Assembly: GCF_040054535.1 (NCBI RefSeq)
Contig: NC_090797.1
Coordinates: forward strand, 1,580,001 to 1,644,000
Source: Antennarius striatus
Lineage: Eukaryota > Chordata > Actinopteri > Lophiiformes > Antennariidae
DNA: 64,000 nt
Reading direction: 5' to 3'
In this document: positions 1-8,700 of the stretch, in pieces
Numbering within the stretch: position 1 is the stretch's first letter
Layout of the letters: each line of letters begins with the position of its first letter
Notes under the pieces: generated by a model
The model's database searches: none
What the model saw: only the letters and a program-made list of their open reading frames with translations
What the model was told of the DNA's origin: nothing
Translations under genes and position numbers: made by a program

Positions 1-232
1 GTGTGCCGCCACTCCTCTTTTCTTTTAGGGGGATGGAGGGGGGGGGGTGCCACTGCACCTGGTGCCGGCGTCGCCCCCGGTAACGGCAGGAGTCTCTGCC
101 TCCATTATCACCTGCTCCTCTAATCATTTTCCAGCTTTTATGCTACAATGGAGGGGGGGGGGGGGGCGATAACGATAACGAGGTGAAGCTAATACAGAGC
201 AGCGAACGGGGTGTTCAGATGTCTTCACTCAG

Positions 233-233
<1 letters not shown>

Positions 234-291
<58 letters not shown>
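234..291. repeat. (CA)n microsatellite
   Basis: An uninterrupted CA dinucleotide tract of about 58 bp. Apparent reading frames across it encode only His-Thr or Cys-Val runs and are not genes. Confidence 0.98.
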
Positions 292-292
<1 letters not shown>

Positions 293-1720
293 GTTGACCC
301 CATAAAAGCTGTGCCAAACTAATGAGATGGTATCAGGAAGTTGGAGGTTCATTTGGTGTCGACTCGGGTCCCAAACCCCTAAAACTGCCCCATTTGCACG
401 TTGGGGCATCTCAAAAAAAGTGGGATCTTGGGTCAAGGAGAAGGAACTACATGTATAAATGCAGATTCTGGGGTCAGATCTGGTCTAGAATCCAGATCCA
501 GATGAAAATCTGGATTAAAATCTGCGTTTGTTGTGGTTGTGATCAATTTAAACTTTCACAACAATGCTGTTCCTGTTTATTTGGCTTCTTAAAAGGGGTT
601 AAAATTAGTTTTAATCCCTTTTTTTGTTGTTTAGCTCACAAATAAATGATGAACATTTTGAATAAAGCCACATTTCTCTACATTTCCATCCCTGCTTGTA
701 ACTTAAAAGTAAATTGAATGTTTTCCTCGCCAGCATGAAGACACAGGAGTAAATCTCATGCTTTCCTTTCCTAGAGAATAAACTAGAATAAACTGTTTGT
801 GTGTCTGATAAGCCTTTAAACTGTTTCTTTCCTCCACCTGGATCTCAACTGTCCACACAAAGGACGGCTATCTATCCATCACGCAGAGAATAAACAAAAA
901 ATGAACTAATTTGTTAGTTAAATTCTGCAGAAATGTCCCCCCCCCCACACAGATACATTCACGCCGGGCCCTGCCAACGTAGGGGGAGATGAGAGGAGCG
1001 TCTGCTCTCCGGCTGCGTTTATCAGAGTCTGGCATCGCTGTAATTTCAGTGTTCAGATGCAATCGCTCCATATTCCCCTCAAGAGTAAACAACAACAAGC
1101 AGCAATACAATAGACAAACAAGGACCGCAGGACACGTACGCACACGGGGGCTCGTACGAGAACACACCAGCAAAAAAAAAAGAAAAAGAAAACCAGGAGA
1201 AGCTTCTCTGGTTCTCTGGATTTAACTGCTGCTAAGTGATACCTGAACATCTTTGTTTCAGTGCAATTTAACACACATACACATATAGAAAACAATAAAA
1301 AAGTCACAGCATTTGTTCAGTAATTCTGGATTGATCGAATCAGAAAAGATATAACTGCTGTCATTGTGGTTAAAAAGGCAGAAAGTGTCATTCTTTATTC
1401 AATAGTTTGTCTCTGCTGAAAACCGAAGATGATTTCATTTCTGATCAAACAGCACAGACTAGTGGCCGTTTGACGAACTGCAGCTCCTTAAATTCCAGCC
1501 CCCATATCAACATCTGTGGAAGCTGAAAAGCCCAGATCTCAGGAGATCTTGGGATTTAAAAACACAAAACAAATTTTTTTGGTCCATGTGGGTCTAGAAC
1601 CAACTTCCTTCTAGCCCCCCAACCCAACACCTAGTGCACTGAGATACTGCTGCCCCTGGGTGGAGGAGTCACGAGAATATCAATTTTTTTAAAAAAATTG
1701 GGCAGATACTTAATGCAGGT

Positions 1721-1722
<2 letters not shown>

Positions 1723-1797
<75 letters not shown>
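1723..1797. repeat. (CA)n microsatellite
   Basis: A CA tract of about 75 bp ending 60 bp beyond the stop codon of the inverted MYG-family copy. It forms the outer edge of the array described below. Confidence 0.98.
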
Positions 1798-1798
<1 letters not shown>

Positions 1799-1856
1799 CA
1801 CAGACGGGACTCAGAACCCAGAACCTTCATGCTTCTTGCTAACAGCTTTTCACTTT

Positions 1857-2030
1857 TTACCACAGCCCATAATAAGCAGGTTCACGATAAACCACTGTGG
1901 GTCTGAGCATCAGTATATACATCCTCATGACATGTCTCTCAGACATGTCTCCTCCTTCAGTGATAGGCGGGTAGCATTCTATGTCATCACGAATGAAACG
2001 AACATGTTCACCATCACCTTCTCCGTACAT
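1857..2030 (-). CDS. MYG-family mini-ORF, inverted copy A (57 aa)
   Basis: This is an intact 57-codon frame on the minus strand, the only inverted member of the array. It opens MYGEGDGEH, carries an EGGDMSERH block at residues 25-33, and closes RPTVVYREP...LW, so it has the family's fixed ends and a divergent middle. I see no signal peptide or membrane segment. A TTATAA box at 2064-2069 lies about 35 bp upstream of the ATG, and the usual upstream block follows inverted at about 2085-2185. I do not recognise the family. Its integrity after inversion and strong divergence argues for a translated product, though no intron, orthologue or expression evidence is available from sequence alone. An overlapping plus-strand frame here is dominated by the CA repeat and is a shadow. 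Confidence 0.45.
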   Translation of the reverse strand: MYGEGDGEHVRFIRDDIECYPPITEGGDMSERHVMRMYILMLRPTVVYREPAYYGLW

Positions 2031-2343
2031 CTCAGCGATCAGGCAGAAGGATGGGGACGTCCCTTATAAGATAGACTTATGAATAGACTCAGACGTCTTT
2101 TGAAGACGAGTTCAAAGAGGGTTTGGACCGACTGTCCTTCCATCTTCATGAAGATGAGACGATTGAAATCACCTCGTCTTTTAGATGCTTTTTCTGGCTA
2201 CAGATTGAGATCATTGTGGCGTGTTTCACCTCTATGGAATGATGATTGAATTTATAGACCTTACAGGTCAGTCCGAATACCATTCACCTATGACTCCAGT
2301 AAAAAACATCAAAGCCATGACATCAAAGACTTCTTAAAGACTC

Positions 2344-2351
2344 TATTTAAG
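2344..2351 (+). promoter_or_regulatory. TATA-like box of broken copy B
   Basis: TATTTAAG preceded by two exact ATCAAAG motifs and the shared CATCAAAG/GACATC block. The promoter block of this copy is preserved although its reading frame is not. Confidence 0.4.
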
Positions 2352-2420
2352 AATGGAGGTCCCTATTCTTTTGCTTAAGTCTACATTTTCCTACCTTTCA
2401 ATTCCTGTTGGACTGTTGAA

Positions 2421-2604
2421 ATGTACGGCGATGGCGATTATGATGTTTGAAAGAAATACACGAGGACAGGTTGAATTTATTTGTGGTGGAGGAGATCAGA
2501 CCGACAAACATATCTTGATGTTATTTATTATTCTGAACCAACATGATCGTGGACCTTTATCGAGTGGGACTGAAATTAAACATATTTTAGTTTTGAGTTG
2601 TTGA
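2421..2604 (+). pseudogene. MYG-family copy B, broken
   Basis: It begins with the family start (ATGTACGGCGATGGCGAT) but stops after nine codons. Downstream, sequence matching the rest of the family (CACGAGG, GGTGGAGGAGATC, GGACCTTTATCGAG) is still recognisable but shifted by small indels. The upstream promoter block and TATA-like box are well preserved. I call it a decayed array member. A frame running through the region from 2353 would encode an unrelated peptide and is not supported by the other copies. Confidence 0.5.
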
Positions 2605-2790
2605 ATCAGTCATGCTGGGGTGTGTTCTGACAAAACGATAATAATCCATTTTGAATTTTTTTTCTTTCACGATGGCAGGTGTTGGCCGTGCCTCACCTGT
2701 TAGGTAGGTCCAAACCCTCTCTTTAACTTGGAACAATGCAAAACATCAGAGTCTTCAAAGACATGACATCAAAGACTTCCTAAAAGACTC

Positions 2791-2798
2791 TATTTAAG
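2791..2798 (+). promoter_or_regulatory. TATA-like box of copy C
   Basis: TATTTAAG within the conserved string GACTCTATTTAAGAATGGGAG, 57 bp upstream of the ATG of copy C. Upstream at 2740-2780 are TTCAAAG and ATCAAAG motifs. The same arrangement recurs before copies B, D, E, F and G. Confidence 0.45.
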
Positions 2799-2847
2799 AA
2801 TGGGAGTCACCATCCTTCTGCTTGAGTGTAAACTTTAGACCATTGAG

Positions 2848-3033
2848 ATGTACGGAGAAGGTGATGATAGAAATCATACGAGGTTTAGAAGCGATAAGCA
2901 TGAAGTCGCTATGTATATCACCAGTGGAGGAGACCGGTACAGCATGGAAACCAGGATGTCAATTGTATGTCGGAACGAACCTGCAGTTATGTTTCGTGAA
3001 CCTTATCCTGAACCATACTGGCCACTAGAGTAG
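2848..3033 (+). CDS. MYG-family mini-ORF, copy C (61 aa)
   Basis: A single-exon 61-codon frame. It starts MYGEGDDRNHTRFRSDKHE, has the central GGD at residues 27-29 and ends EPAVMFREPYPEPYW plus a short tail. The start is chosen because all copies align at this ATG, which follows CCATTGAG. The peptide is hydrophilic and acidic at its N terminus, with no signal peptide, membrane helix or known motif. It stands in a tandem series with copies D-G at intervals of about 0.8-1.6 kb. Its 3' flank (3080-3550) is homologous to that of copy G (8364-8700). I cannot name the family. The function is unknown and even protein-coding status is an inference from frame conservation among diverged copies. Confidence 0.5.
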   Translation: MYGEGDDRNHTRFRSDKHEVAMYITSGGDRYSMETRMSIVCRNEPAVMFREPYPEPYWPLE

Positions 3034-3738
3034 CACACCCATCATACAAGCTTTATGAGGCAAGCAGCTCATAAAGTCGGTTTTCTCCGGGTGCTCCGGT
3101 TGACCAACACAGAAACATCAATAAATAAACATGAAGAAATCCTCTAAACTTAAATCTCAGCAGGAATAAAACACAAGTGTCGGGTCTTCTTTCCTAGCGT
3201 CAATCGTTGCGTCTTCAGCTACTGGAGCCGTGGCGCTACGGAAGCTCCAAGCTCTGCTGTCCTGTCACACTACAAACTTGCAGACACGGAAAGAATAACT
3301 AACTAAATAACTAAACAACTAAATAAATAAAATTATCATCTTAAAGAAAAGTGTGTAAAAACGTCTTCATTTGAAAACTCAACTCAACGGGATACGCCTT
3401 AAACCCCAACGCCGCCATCTGCCTGATTCAAGTGTCTACAGACCTTTTTTTTTTAATTGCTTTTTAAAATAAATAATAAAAATGTGTAAAGCATAAAAAA
3501 AACATGTAATGACTGTCAAACAAAATTCAACTTATTATTGTAGTCATTTAAGGTGGTTTGTCTGAACATGATGGCTTGCTTGGTGGTTGTTCAGCTTCCT
3601 TTTCTTGTCACATGACCTTTCTTGAGTTGGTTTACCTTAGGTTCTTGAAGCATGTCCTTTAACCTGAATCAAGTTTTCACTTTGTTCCAGCCTGAGAAAT
3701 AGCTGAGAAGTTTGTTACACCCTGCTTCAAAGTGGTGA

Positions 3739-4017
3739 TGTATTGTAATGGTCAGTGTTTGTTCATCCGTCCGTCTGTCTGTCCGTTAGTCCACCAAATG
3801 TCTTCGCAACCGTTGCAGATAGAAAGATGGAACAAAAAGCACGTTACTCGGGCAGCAAAGGGGATGACCTTCACCTTGAAAAAACTAGATCAAGGTCAAA
3901 TTTAAACTTTTGTACACTCAGGAACCGGATAAGATAGAAGGACGAGGGAGAAAGCCAGTGTGTGTAAGACCATAGATAAAGCTAGTGCTTTGATTAATGA
4001 CAGTAGGTCAGAGCAAA
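3739..4017 (+). repeat. interspersed element, forward copy of inverted pair
   Basis: About 280 bp running from ATGTATTGTAATGGTCAGTG through a CCGTCCGTCTGTCTGTCCG stretch to CCAGTGTGTGTAAGACC. A diverged copy lies in opposite orientation at 5198-5466. I cannot assign it to a named family. It looks like a non-autonomous transposable element or SINE, not a gene. Confidence 0.7.
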
Positions 4018-4298
4018 CTCAACCACAAAAGCATTAATCATGATGTTTGGTTTGACCCCAGGATCATCCAAAGTTGACGCAAACCTGTCCACTTGTAGCT
4101 TTGGGCAGTCCGTTGAAGAAACCTTGGTCTATTTATAAGATTGTCATCTGCAGGATTATGTTAAAATCCTGGTTGTACTGTGTAAATAAAAAGCTGTAGA
4201 TTACCCTTTCTCAATGCAAAGTAATGTTAGTTTCAATAGATCATTCTGGATTTCACCTCTATGGAAGAAGGGCTTTGAACTTGGGACAAATGTAAAAC

Positions 4299-4356
4299 AT
4301 CAAAGTCTTCAAAGACATGACATCAAAGACTCCAAAGACATCTGAGTCTATTTAAG
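4299..4356 (+). promoter_or_regulatory. putative promoter of copy D (WWCAAAG cluster plus TATA)
   Basis: Exact TCF/LEF-type core motifs stand at 4299-4305 (ATCAAAG), 4308-4314 (TTCAAAG) and 4322-4328 (ATCAAAG), followed by TATTTAAG at 4349-4356. The ATG is 68 bp further on. Binding by TCF/LEF is only inferred from the motif. The arrangement is repeated at the other copies. Confidence 0.4.
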
Positions 4357-4423
4357 AATAGAAGTCCCTGTCATTCTGCTTGAGTTCACACGTTTGTGGT
4401 TTGATTCCTGTTAGACCATTGAG

Positions 4424-4609
4424 ATGTATGGAGAAGGCGATGATAGAGATCATACGATCTATAACAGAGATAAACTAGAATGCAGTCTATTTATCAATGG
4501 AGGAGGGGATAGGAGCAGCCGAGAACTCTGGACACTATATCTATATTGGGACATGCCTGCAGTACTCTATCGTGTACCTTATCATCGACCATATCGATTA
4601 CGAAGGTAG
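4424..4609 (+). CDS. MYG-family mini-ORF, copy D (61 aa)
   Basis: An intact 61-codon frame beginning MYGEGDDRDHT with GGGD at residues 26-29. It is the most divergent at its C terminus: the usual EPTVVYxEP becomes MPAVLYRVP and the terminal aromatic is replaced by arginines, so it may be losing constraint. The frame and length match copies C and E exactly. It is flanked on both sides by the inverted pair of interspersed elements (3739-4017 and 5198-5466). The function is not recognised. Confidence 0.42.
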   Translation: MYGEGDDRDHTIYNRDKLECSLFINGGGDRSSRELWTLYLYWDMPAVLYRVPYHRPYRLRR

Positions 4610-5197
4610 TGCTGTTGGAGTTTGTATGTTTGTATGTTTGCAATTAGCCTCAAAATCCAAAAAACTCTAGTTTACTTCCATGTCGGTTTTCTCCGGGTGC
4701 TCCGGTTCACCAAGACAGAAACATTACAAAAAAACAAAAACAAAGAAGTGGCAGGACCTGGGTAAATTACGCAGAATTTTTTAAATGTTATTTATGTGAT
4801 TTATGTATTCATTTATTCAAGTAAGTGCCTTAATCGGAAAGCTACAGGTAGTTAACGCTGGCAAGGATAAGGAAGTTCTGCCAACCCGTTGAGACAATCA
4901 TGTCAAAAACTAACTCATTTCTCGGCGCCCCATTCATTGGGAAGATTGGCGCCCTTCTTGGCAGGGTGACTGTACTGCAACCACAAATCGATTGATAACC
5001 ATGGAAAACTGTGCCTTGATGTTCCTTGTGTTGCCTATACTTTCTGAATAAAATCGAACAGAATTTAATTGAATGCGTTAAACCTTGCTTTCTATATCAT
5101 AGCCATATATTATAGAAAATTGATTTATGATTATTGATCCTTGCAAGGTTCAACTAGAGCCACGGCAGCCAGAGACTGCAACATCCCGCGACATTGA

Positions 5198-5466
5198 TCA
5201 AAGCTAGTGCTCTGATCTACTGTCATTGTCTTACACTGGCCTTCTCTCTCATCATTCTATGTTATCCGGTTCCTGAGTGTACAAAAGTTTAAATTTGACC
5301 TTGACCTAGTTCTCTCAAGGTCAAGGTCATCCTCTCATTTTCATCCCCTCTGCTGCCTGAGTAATGTGCATTTTTTTTCATCTTTCTATCTGCAACGGTT
5401 GCAAAGATACTTGGTGGACTAACGGACGGACGGACGAACACACGAACACTGACAATCACAATACAT
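5198..5466 (-). repeat. interspersed element, inverted copy
   Basis: The reverse-complement counterpart of 3739-4017, sharing the CCGTCCGTTAGTCCACC stretch and the GCAACCGTTGCAGATAGAAAG segment. Together the pair could fold as a stem with a loop of about 1.2 kb containing copy D. Confidence 0.7.
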
Positions 5467-5617
5467 GGCCGCCTTGAAGCGGGATGTAATGACGTGTGTG
5501 TGGTTTATTCTTCTCTATTGTGGGAGCTATAGATCCTTAAAATAGTTTCGTAGAAATTGAAAAAAATCTACTTTGGTAGGTCCAAACCCTCTCTTTGAAT
5601 TTGGGACAATGTAAAAC

Positions 5618-5652
5618 ATCAAAGTCTTCAAAGACATCCGAATCTATTTAAG
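5618..5652 (+). promoter_or_regulatory. putative promoter of copy E
   Basis: ATCAAAG at 5618-5624 and TTCAAAG at 5627-5633, followed by TATTTAAG at 5645-5652, 67 bp before the ATG. It is preceded by the block common to all copies, CCAAACCCTCTCTTTGAA, at about 5582. Confidence 0.42.
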
Positions 5653-5718
5653 AAAGGCAGTCCATATCTTTCTGCTAGAGTCTACGCTTTCCTGCTTGAT
5701 TTCTGTTAGACTATTGAG

Positions 5719-5904
5719 ATGTACGGACAAGGCGATGATGTAAATCATACGAGGTTTAGAATAGATAACGGAGAATGGGAGCTATATATCAGTGGAGGAG
5801 GAGATCGGAACGGTGCAGAACTCTGGACATTACATCGATATCGGAAGGAGCCCACAGTAGTTTATCGTGAACCTTTTCTTCAACCATATTGGTCAACAAG
5901 GTAG
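5719..5904 (+). CDS. MYG-family mini-ORF, copy E (61 aa)
   Basis: An intact 61-codon frame, MYGQGDDVNHTRFRIDNGE at the start, SGGGDR near residue 28 and EPTVVYREPFLQPYW close to the end. Compared with copy F over the first 30 codons I count about nine replacement differences and no obvious silent one, with no indel. The ends are nearly invariant while the middle has changed. It has the full promoter block upstream and no intron. The function is unknown. Confidence 0.5.
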   Translation: MYGQGDDVNHTRFRIDNGEWELYISGGGDRNGAELWTLHRYRKEPTVVYREPFLQPYWSTR

Positions 5905-6160
5905 CGCTACACATGAAGCATAAATACCCATCCTGGTTTCTCATGATCTAGTGGCTGGATGGTGGAGACACACGATTGAAGACAAAACCGGCGTGTAAAT
6001 GATTCACACAATGGAGGGTTGGAGGGAACCTTCTCCTCAACTAGCTTGGTCCTAAACACATGGCGTTGATACGGTAGTGGTTGGTAACCCACAGAACACT
6101 GGGAAGGTGAGAGTCTGGGTTGGGTATTGTTGGCGTATTCAACCAATATGAGTTCTTTGA

Positions 6161-6193
6161 ACACCTACGCCTTAGCGTCTAAGGCGTAGGTGT
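6161..6193. repeat. perfect 15-bp inverted repeat (hairpin)
   Basis: ACACCTACGCCTTAG and its exact reverse complement are separated by a 3-base CGT loop. It lies between copies E and F. No poly-T follows, and no gene boundary is obvious, so its role is unknown. Confidence 0.85.
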
Positions 6194-6425
6194 TACTTGC
6201 GGGCAATCTGTACCACCAGGGTTCAATTGGAATCCGATTTGTGTAGTCTGAACGCAGCCAATAATTAGCTTTGGAGAATCTGTACCCACAAAAAGCAGCT
6301 AAAGATGAGGTGATTTTTATCGACTCGTTTTCAAGAAGATGGATGGAGGGTCCAAAACCTCTCCTTGAATTGGGGCAAGGTAAAACATCAAAGACATGAC
6401 ATGAAATACTTCAAAGACATCTGAG

Positions 6426-6433
6426 TATTTAAG
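6426..6433 (+). promoter_or_regulatory. TATA-like box of copy F
   Basis: TATTTAAG 69 bp upstream of the ATG of copy F, with ATCAAAG and TTCAAAG motifs in the preceding 50 bp. It belongs to the shared promoter block. Confidence 0.42.
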
Positions 6434-6501
6434 AATGGGAGTCCCCATCCTTCTGCTTGAGTCTAAGCTTTTCCTGGTTTAATTCCCGTTGGACCATTGC
6501 G

Positions 6502-6684
6502 ATGTACGGACAAGGCGATGATGTACATCATACGAGGTTTAGAAGTGATAAACACGAATGCAATCTATATATCAATGGAGCAGGAGATATGAGCTACACC
6601 GCAATCATGAGGTCAATTCGGAGAGAACCCACAGTAGTTTATCAGGAACCTCATCGTACTCCGTTTTGGCCCATCCTAGTCTAG
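6502..6684 (+). CDS. MYG-family mini-ORF, copy F (60 aa)
   Basis: An intact frame starting at the aligned ATG: MYGQGDDVHHTRFRSDKHE, then NGAGDM in the centre and EPTVVYQEPHRTPFW near the end. The frame stays open upstream to 6457 but lacks a family-conserved ATG there, so 6502 is preferred. It resembles copy E at the N terminus and copy C in the SDKHE segment, suggesting mosaic history or gene conversion. No targeting signal is visible and the product is unknown. Confidence 0.5.
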   Translation: MYGQGDDVHHTRFRSDKHECNLYINGAGDMSYTAIMRSIRREPTVVYQEPHRTPFWPILV

Positions 6685-7539
6685 CCTATCCCAAGAACCC
6701 TTTTGACCTCATGTCATCACTAGGTAACTAGAGCCACAGTCATACATGTTCTATGAGCCAAAAAGCTAATGCTAGCATTCAGGAAGCGTTTATTAAAAAA
6801 CTCTGAAACAGGAATTTAATTCCATCCATCCACTCTAAGTGAGACGCCAGCCAATTGAGAGTCCTGTAATTAGCATCTAACTCCAATAGATTTACTTTAT
6901 TTACATGTCGGTTTTCTCCGGGTGCTCCGGTTCACCAACACAAAAACATCCATTAAAAAAAATGGCTGTGTAGGAGCCGTTTTAAAGTTTATTCTATGTA
7001 TAAACCTTATTTTTTTATTCGTTTTGCTTTAACTCCGATGCTATGTCTCTTTGTTCACACCTTATTGGCTGCTGCACCTTTCACAGGTCAGAGATCAGAT
7101 CAGCATATATACAGTACAGTATATGCGGGGTTCTAGTCAGCATTTACTGTATAGAAACCAGTTATTATTGGCTGTTTGATCTGTGAATTAATTTTTTTCT
7201 GCAATAAATGGGAACTTCACACAAAGAGAAACATCCTTCTGGATATTTTTGTTGATTTAAGCTGAATACACGTTGGCAACACTCTGTCATTCCTGATAAA
7301 TCTATAGTCCTCATAGATTGATCCCATAAACATTCACCTATGATTAGCTCTATAGACCGTTAATTAAATCCAACAACATCTGTGTAATTTACTTCAGTTT
7401 AGTACCCCTACAAGAATCAATGTGTCTTTGGTATTAGAAGAACTTGTCCATTATATTCCTATTATACGTATTTCCTGTGGCTCTATTAGCAGCTACAGAC
7501 GAGGTGATTTCAATTGTCATGTCTTCAAGAAGATGGATG

Positions 7540-7665
7540 GACGGTCCAAAACCTCTCCTTGAACTTGGGACAATGTATGACATCAAAGAAAAGACATCAA
7601 AGACTTCTTAAAGACTTTTCTACTCTGAGATGAACGGAAAGGGCGATTGTGAACCGTCTGACCCT
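7540..7665 (+). pseudogene. MYG-family fragment H
   Basis: A truncated array member immediately before copy G. Part of the shared promoter block (CATCAAAG repeated) leads without a TATA-like box into GAGATGAACGGAAAGGGCGATTG at 7627, a degenerate family start encoding MNGKGD. After a few codons the similarity ends in a perfect 14-bp palindrome, CCTATACGTATAGG, and a new upstream block for copy G begins. Confidence 0.4.
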
Positions 7666-7804
7666 ATACGTATAGGTATGGAGTTCCTGAGGTGGTTTCA
7701 ATCGTCTTCAATCCATCTAGAAGATGGAAGGATGGTGGGTCCAAACCTTCTCTTTGAACTTGGAACATTGTAAAAACATCAAAGTCTTCAAAGACATCCG
7801 AGTC

Positions 7805-7813
7805 TATTTTAAG
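7805..7813 (+). promoter_or_regulatory. TATA-like box of copy G
   Basis: TATTTTAAG, one T longer than in the other copies, with ATCAAAG and TTCAAAG just upstream. The ATG follows after only 36 bp because a segment of about 30 bp in the leader is missing, as it is in inverted copy A. Confidence 0.42.
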
Positions 7814-7849
7814 AATAGCAGACCCTCATCTTTCTGCTTGAACATTGAG

Positions 7850-8026
7850 ATGTACGGAATGGGTGACGGTTCAAGTCATTCTATTTTCAATAATCAAGAC
7901 AGAGAATGCTATTTACTCATAACTAGTGCAGGAGATATGTCCAGAGTACAACTCAGCAGGTCAAATATATTCATGTTGGAGCCCACGGTGGTTTATCATG
8001 AACCCTATCCTTACTTGTTCTGGTAA
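7850..8026 (+). CDS. MYG-family mini-ORF, copy G (58 aa)
   Basis: An intact 58-codon frame and the last array member. It begins MYGMGDGSSHS, has SAGDMS near residue 28 and ends EPTVVYHEPYPYLFW, stopping directly after the tryptophan as copy A does. A frame open from 7724 runs into it, but the aligned family start is at 7850. Shared short leader and short C terminus group it with copy A. A SINE-like block begins immediately after the stop. Confidence 0.48.
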   Translation: MYGMGDGSSHSIFNNQDRECYLLITSAGDMSRVQLSRSNIFMLEPTVVYHEPYPYLFW

Positions 8027-8029
8027 AAA

Positions 8030-8160
8030 AAGGGCGGAGCTGTCACCAAACAGCCGGAAGGTTCCGGGTTCAAGTGGGTCTTTGTCTTTCATGTCGCCCC
8101 GGGATGAGCTGGCGTCTCATCCAGGGTGTATCCTACCTCTCGCATATGTCATCAATAGAT
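8030..8160 (+). repeat. SINE-like fragment
   Basis: GGTTCCGGGTTCAAGTGGG followed by GGGATGAGCTGGCGTCTCATCCAGGG resembles the tRNA-derived or L2-like tails common in fish SINEs. A related remnant, TTTTCTCCGGGTGCTCCGG, appears downstream of copies C, D, F and G (about 3083, 4686, 6909 and 8368). Confidence 0.4.
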
Positions 8161-8363
8161 AATTAGAGGCACAGTCATACAAGTTCTATGAGGCAAGAAG
8201 CTAACGCTAGCATTTAGGAAGGGTTTAGTCTGGGGGCTCAAGCTTGTCTACTGAAAAAAAAATTAAAAATGGGGATTTTACTCTCTACACCCCAGATGAG
8301 ACGCCAGCTCATTGAGGTGTCTAATCAGCCTCCAACTCCAAAAGATTTACTTTACTTCTCTGT

Positions 8364-8700
8364 TGGTTTTCTCCGGGTGCTCCGGTTCACCAACACACAA
8401 ACATCCATCAAAAAAACAACAACCCCGAAATGTCGGGAAACGGGGACATTACACAGAACTTTGTCAGAGTTACATGGTTAATGTTTTTATCCAGTTGATT
8501 TATCAAGAAAAGTGTGTAAAAACATAATTTGAAAAGTCAGAGCCTCGACGGGATATGCCTTAAACCCCAACGCCGCCATACGACTGCCTCAAGTGTCTGC
8601 AGACTTTTATTTGATTAAAAAAAATTATAAAAATGTGTAAAATAAAAAAAAAAATCAAACAAAAAATAATATTGATAGTCATGGTGATTTATGATTGTCC
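8364..8700. repeat. duplicated 3' flank of the MYG array
   Basis: This stretch is homologous to 3080-3550, sharing AAGAAAAGTGTGTAAAAAC and CCTTAAACCCCAACGCCGCC. It marks copies C and G as sharing a long 3' flank that the intervening copies have lost or never had. Confidence 0.7.

Larger units (their letters stand above)
1..1856. other. intergenic stretch, no gene seen
   Basis: No exon with conserved coding content was found on either strand. The stretch holds two CA microsatellites (listed separately), a G-rich start, and two plus-strand AATAAA hexamers near 641-668 that could mark the 3' end of a gene lying off the left edge. A degenerate repeat-like block lies near 1550-1665. Confidence 0.5.

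Noticed and set aside
1698-2069. 123-codon plus-strand frame
   Set aside because: It is mostly His-Thr from the CA repeat and then antisense to inverted MYG copy A, whose minus-strand frame matches the family.
2353-2604. 83-codon frame over copy B
   Set aside because: Alignment with intact copies shows the family frame is interrupted; this frame starts in the leader and reads family sequence in the wrong phase.
8040-8080. tRNA gene suggested by GGTTCCGGGTTCAAG
   Set aside because: No cloverleaf could be built; it fits a SINE-like remnant instead.
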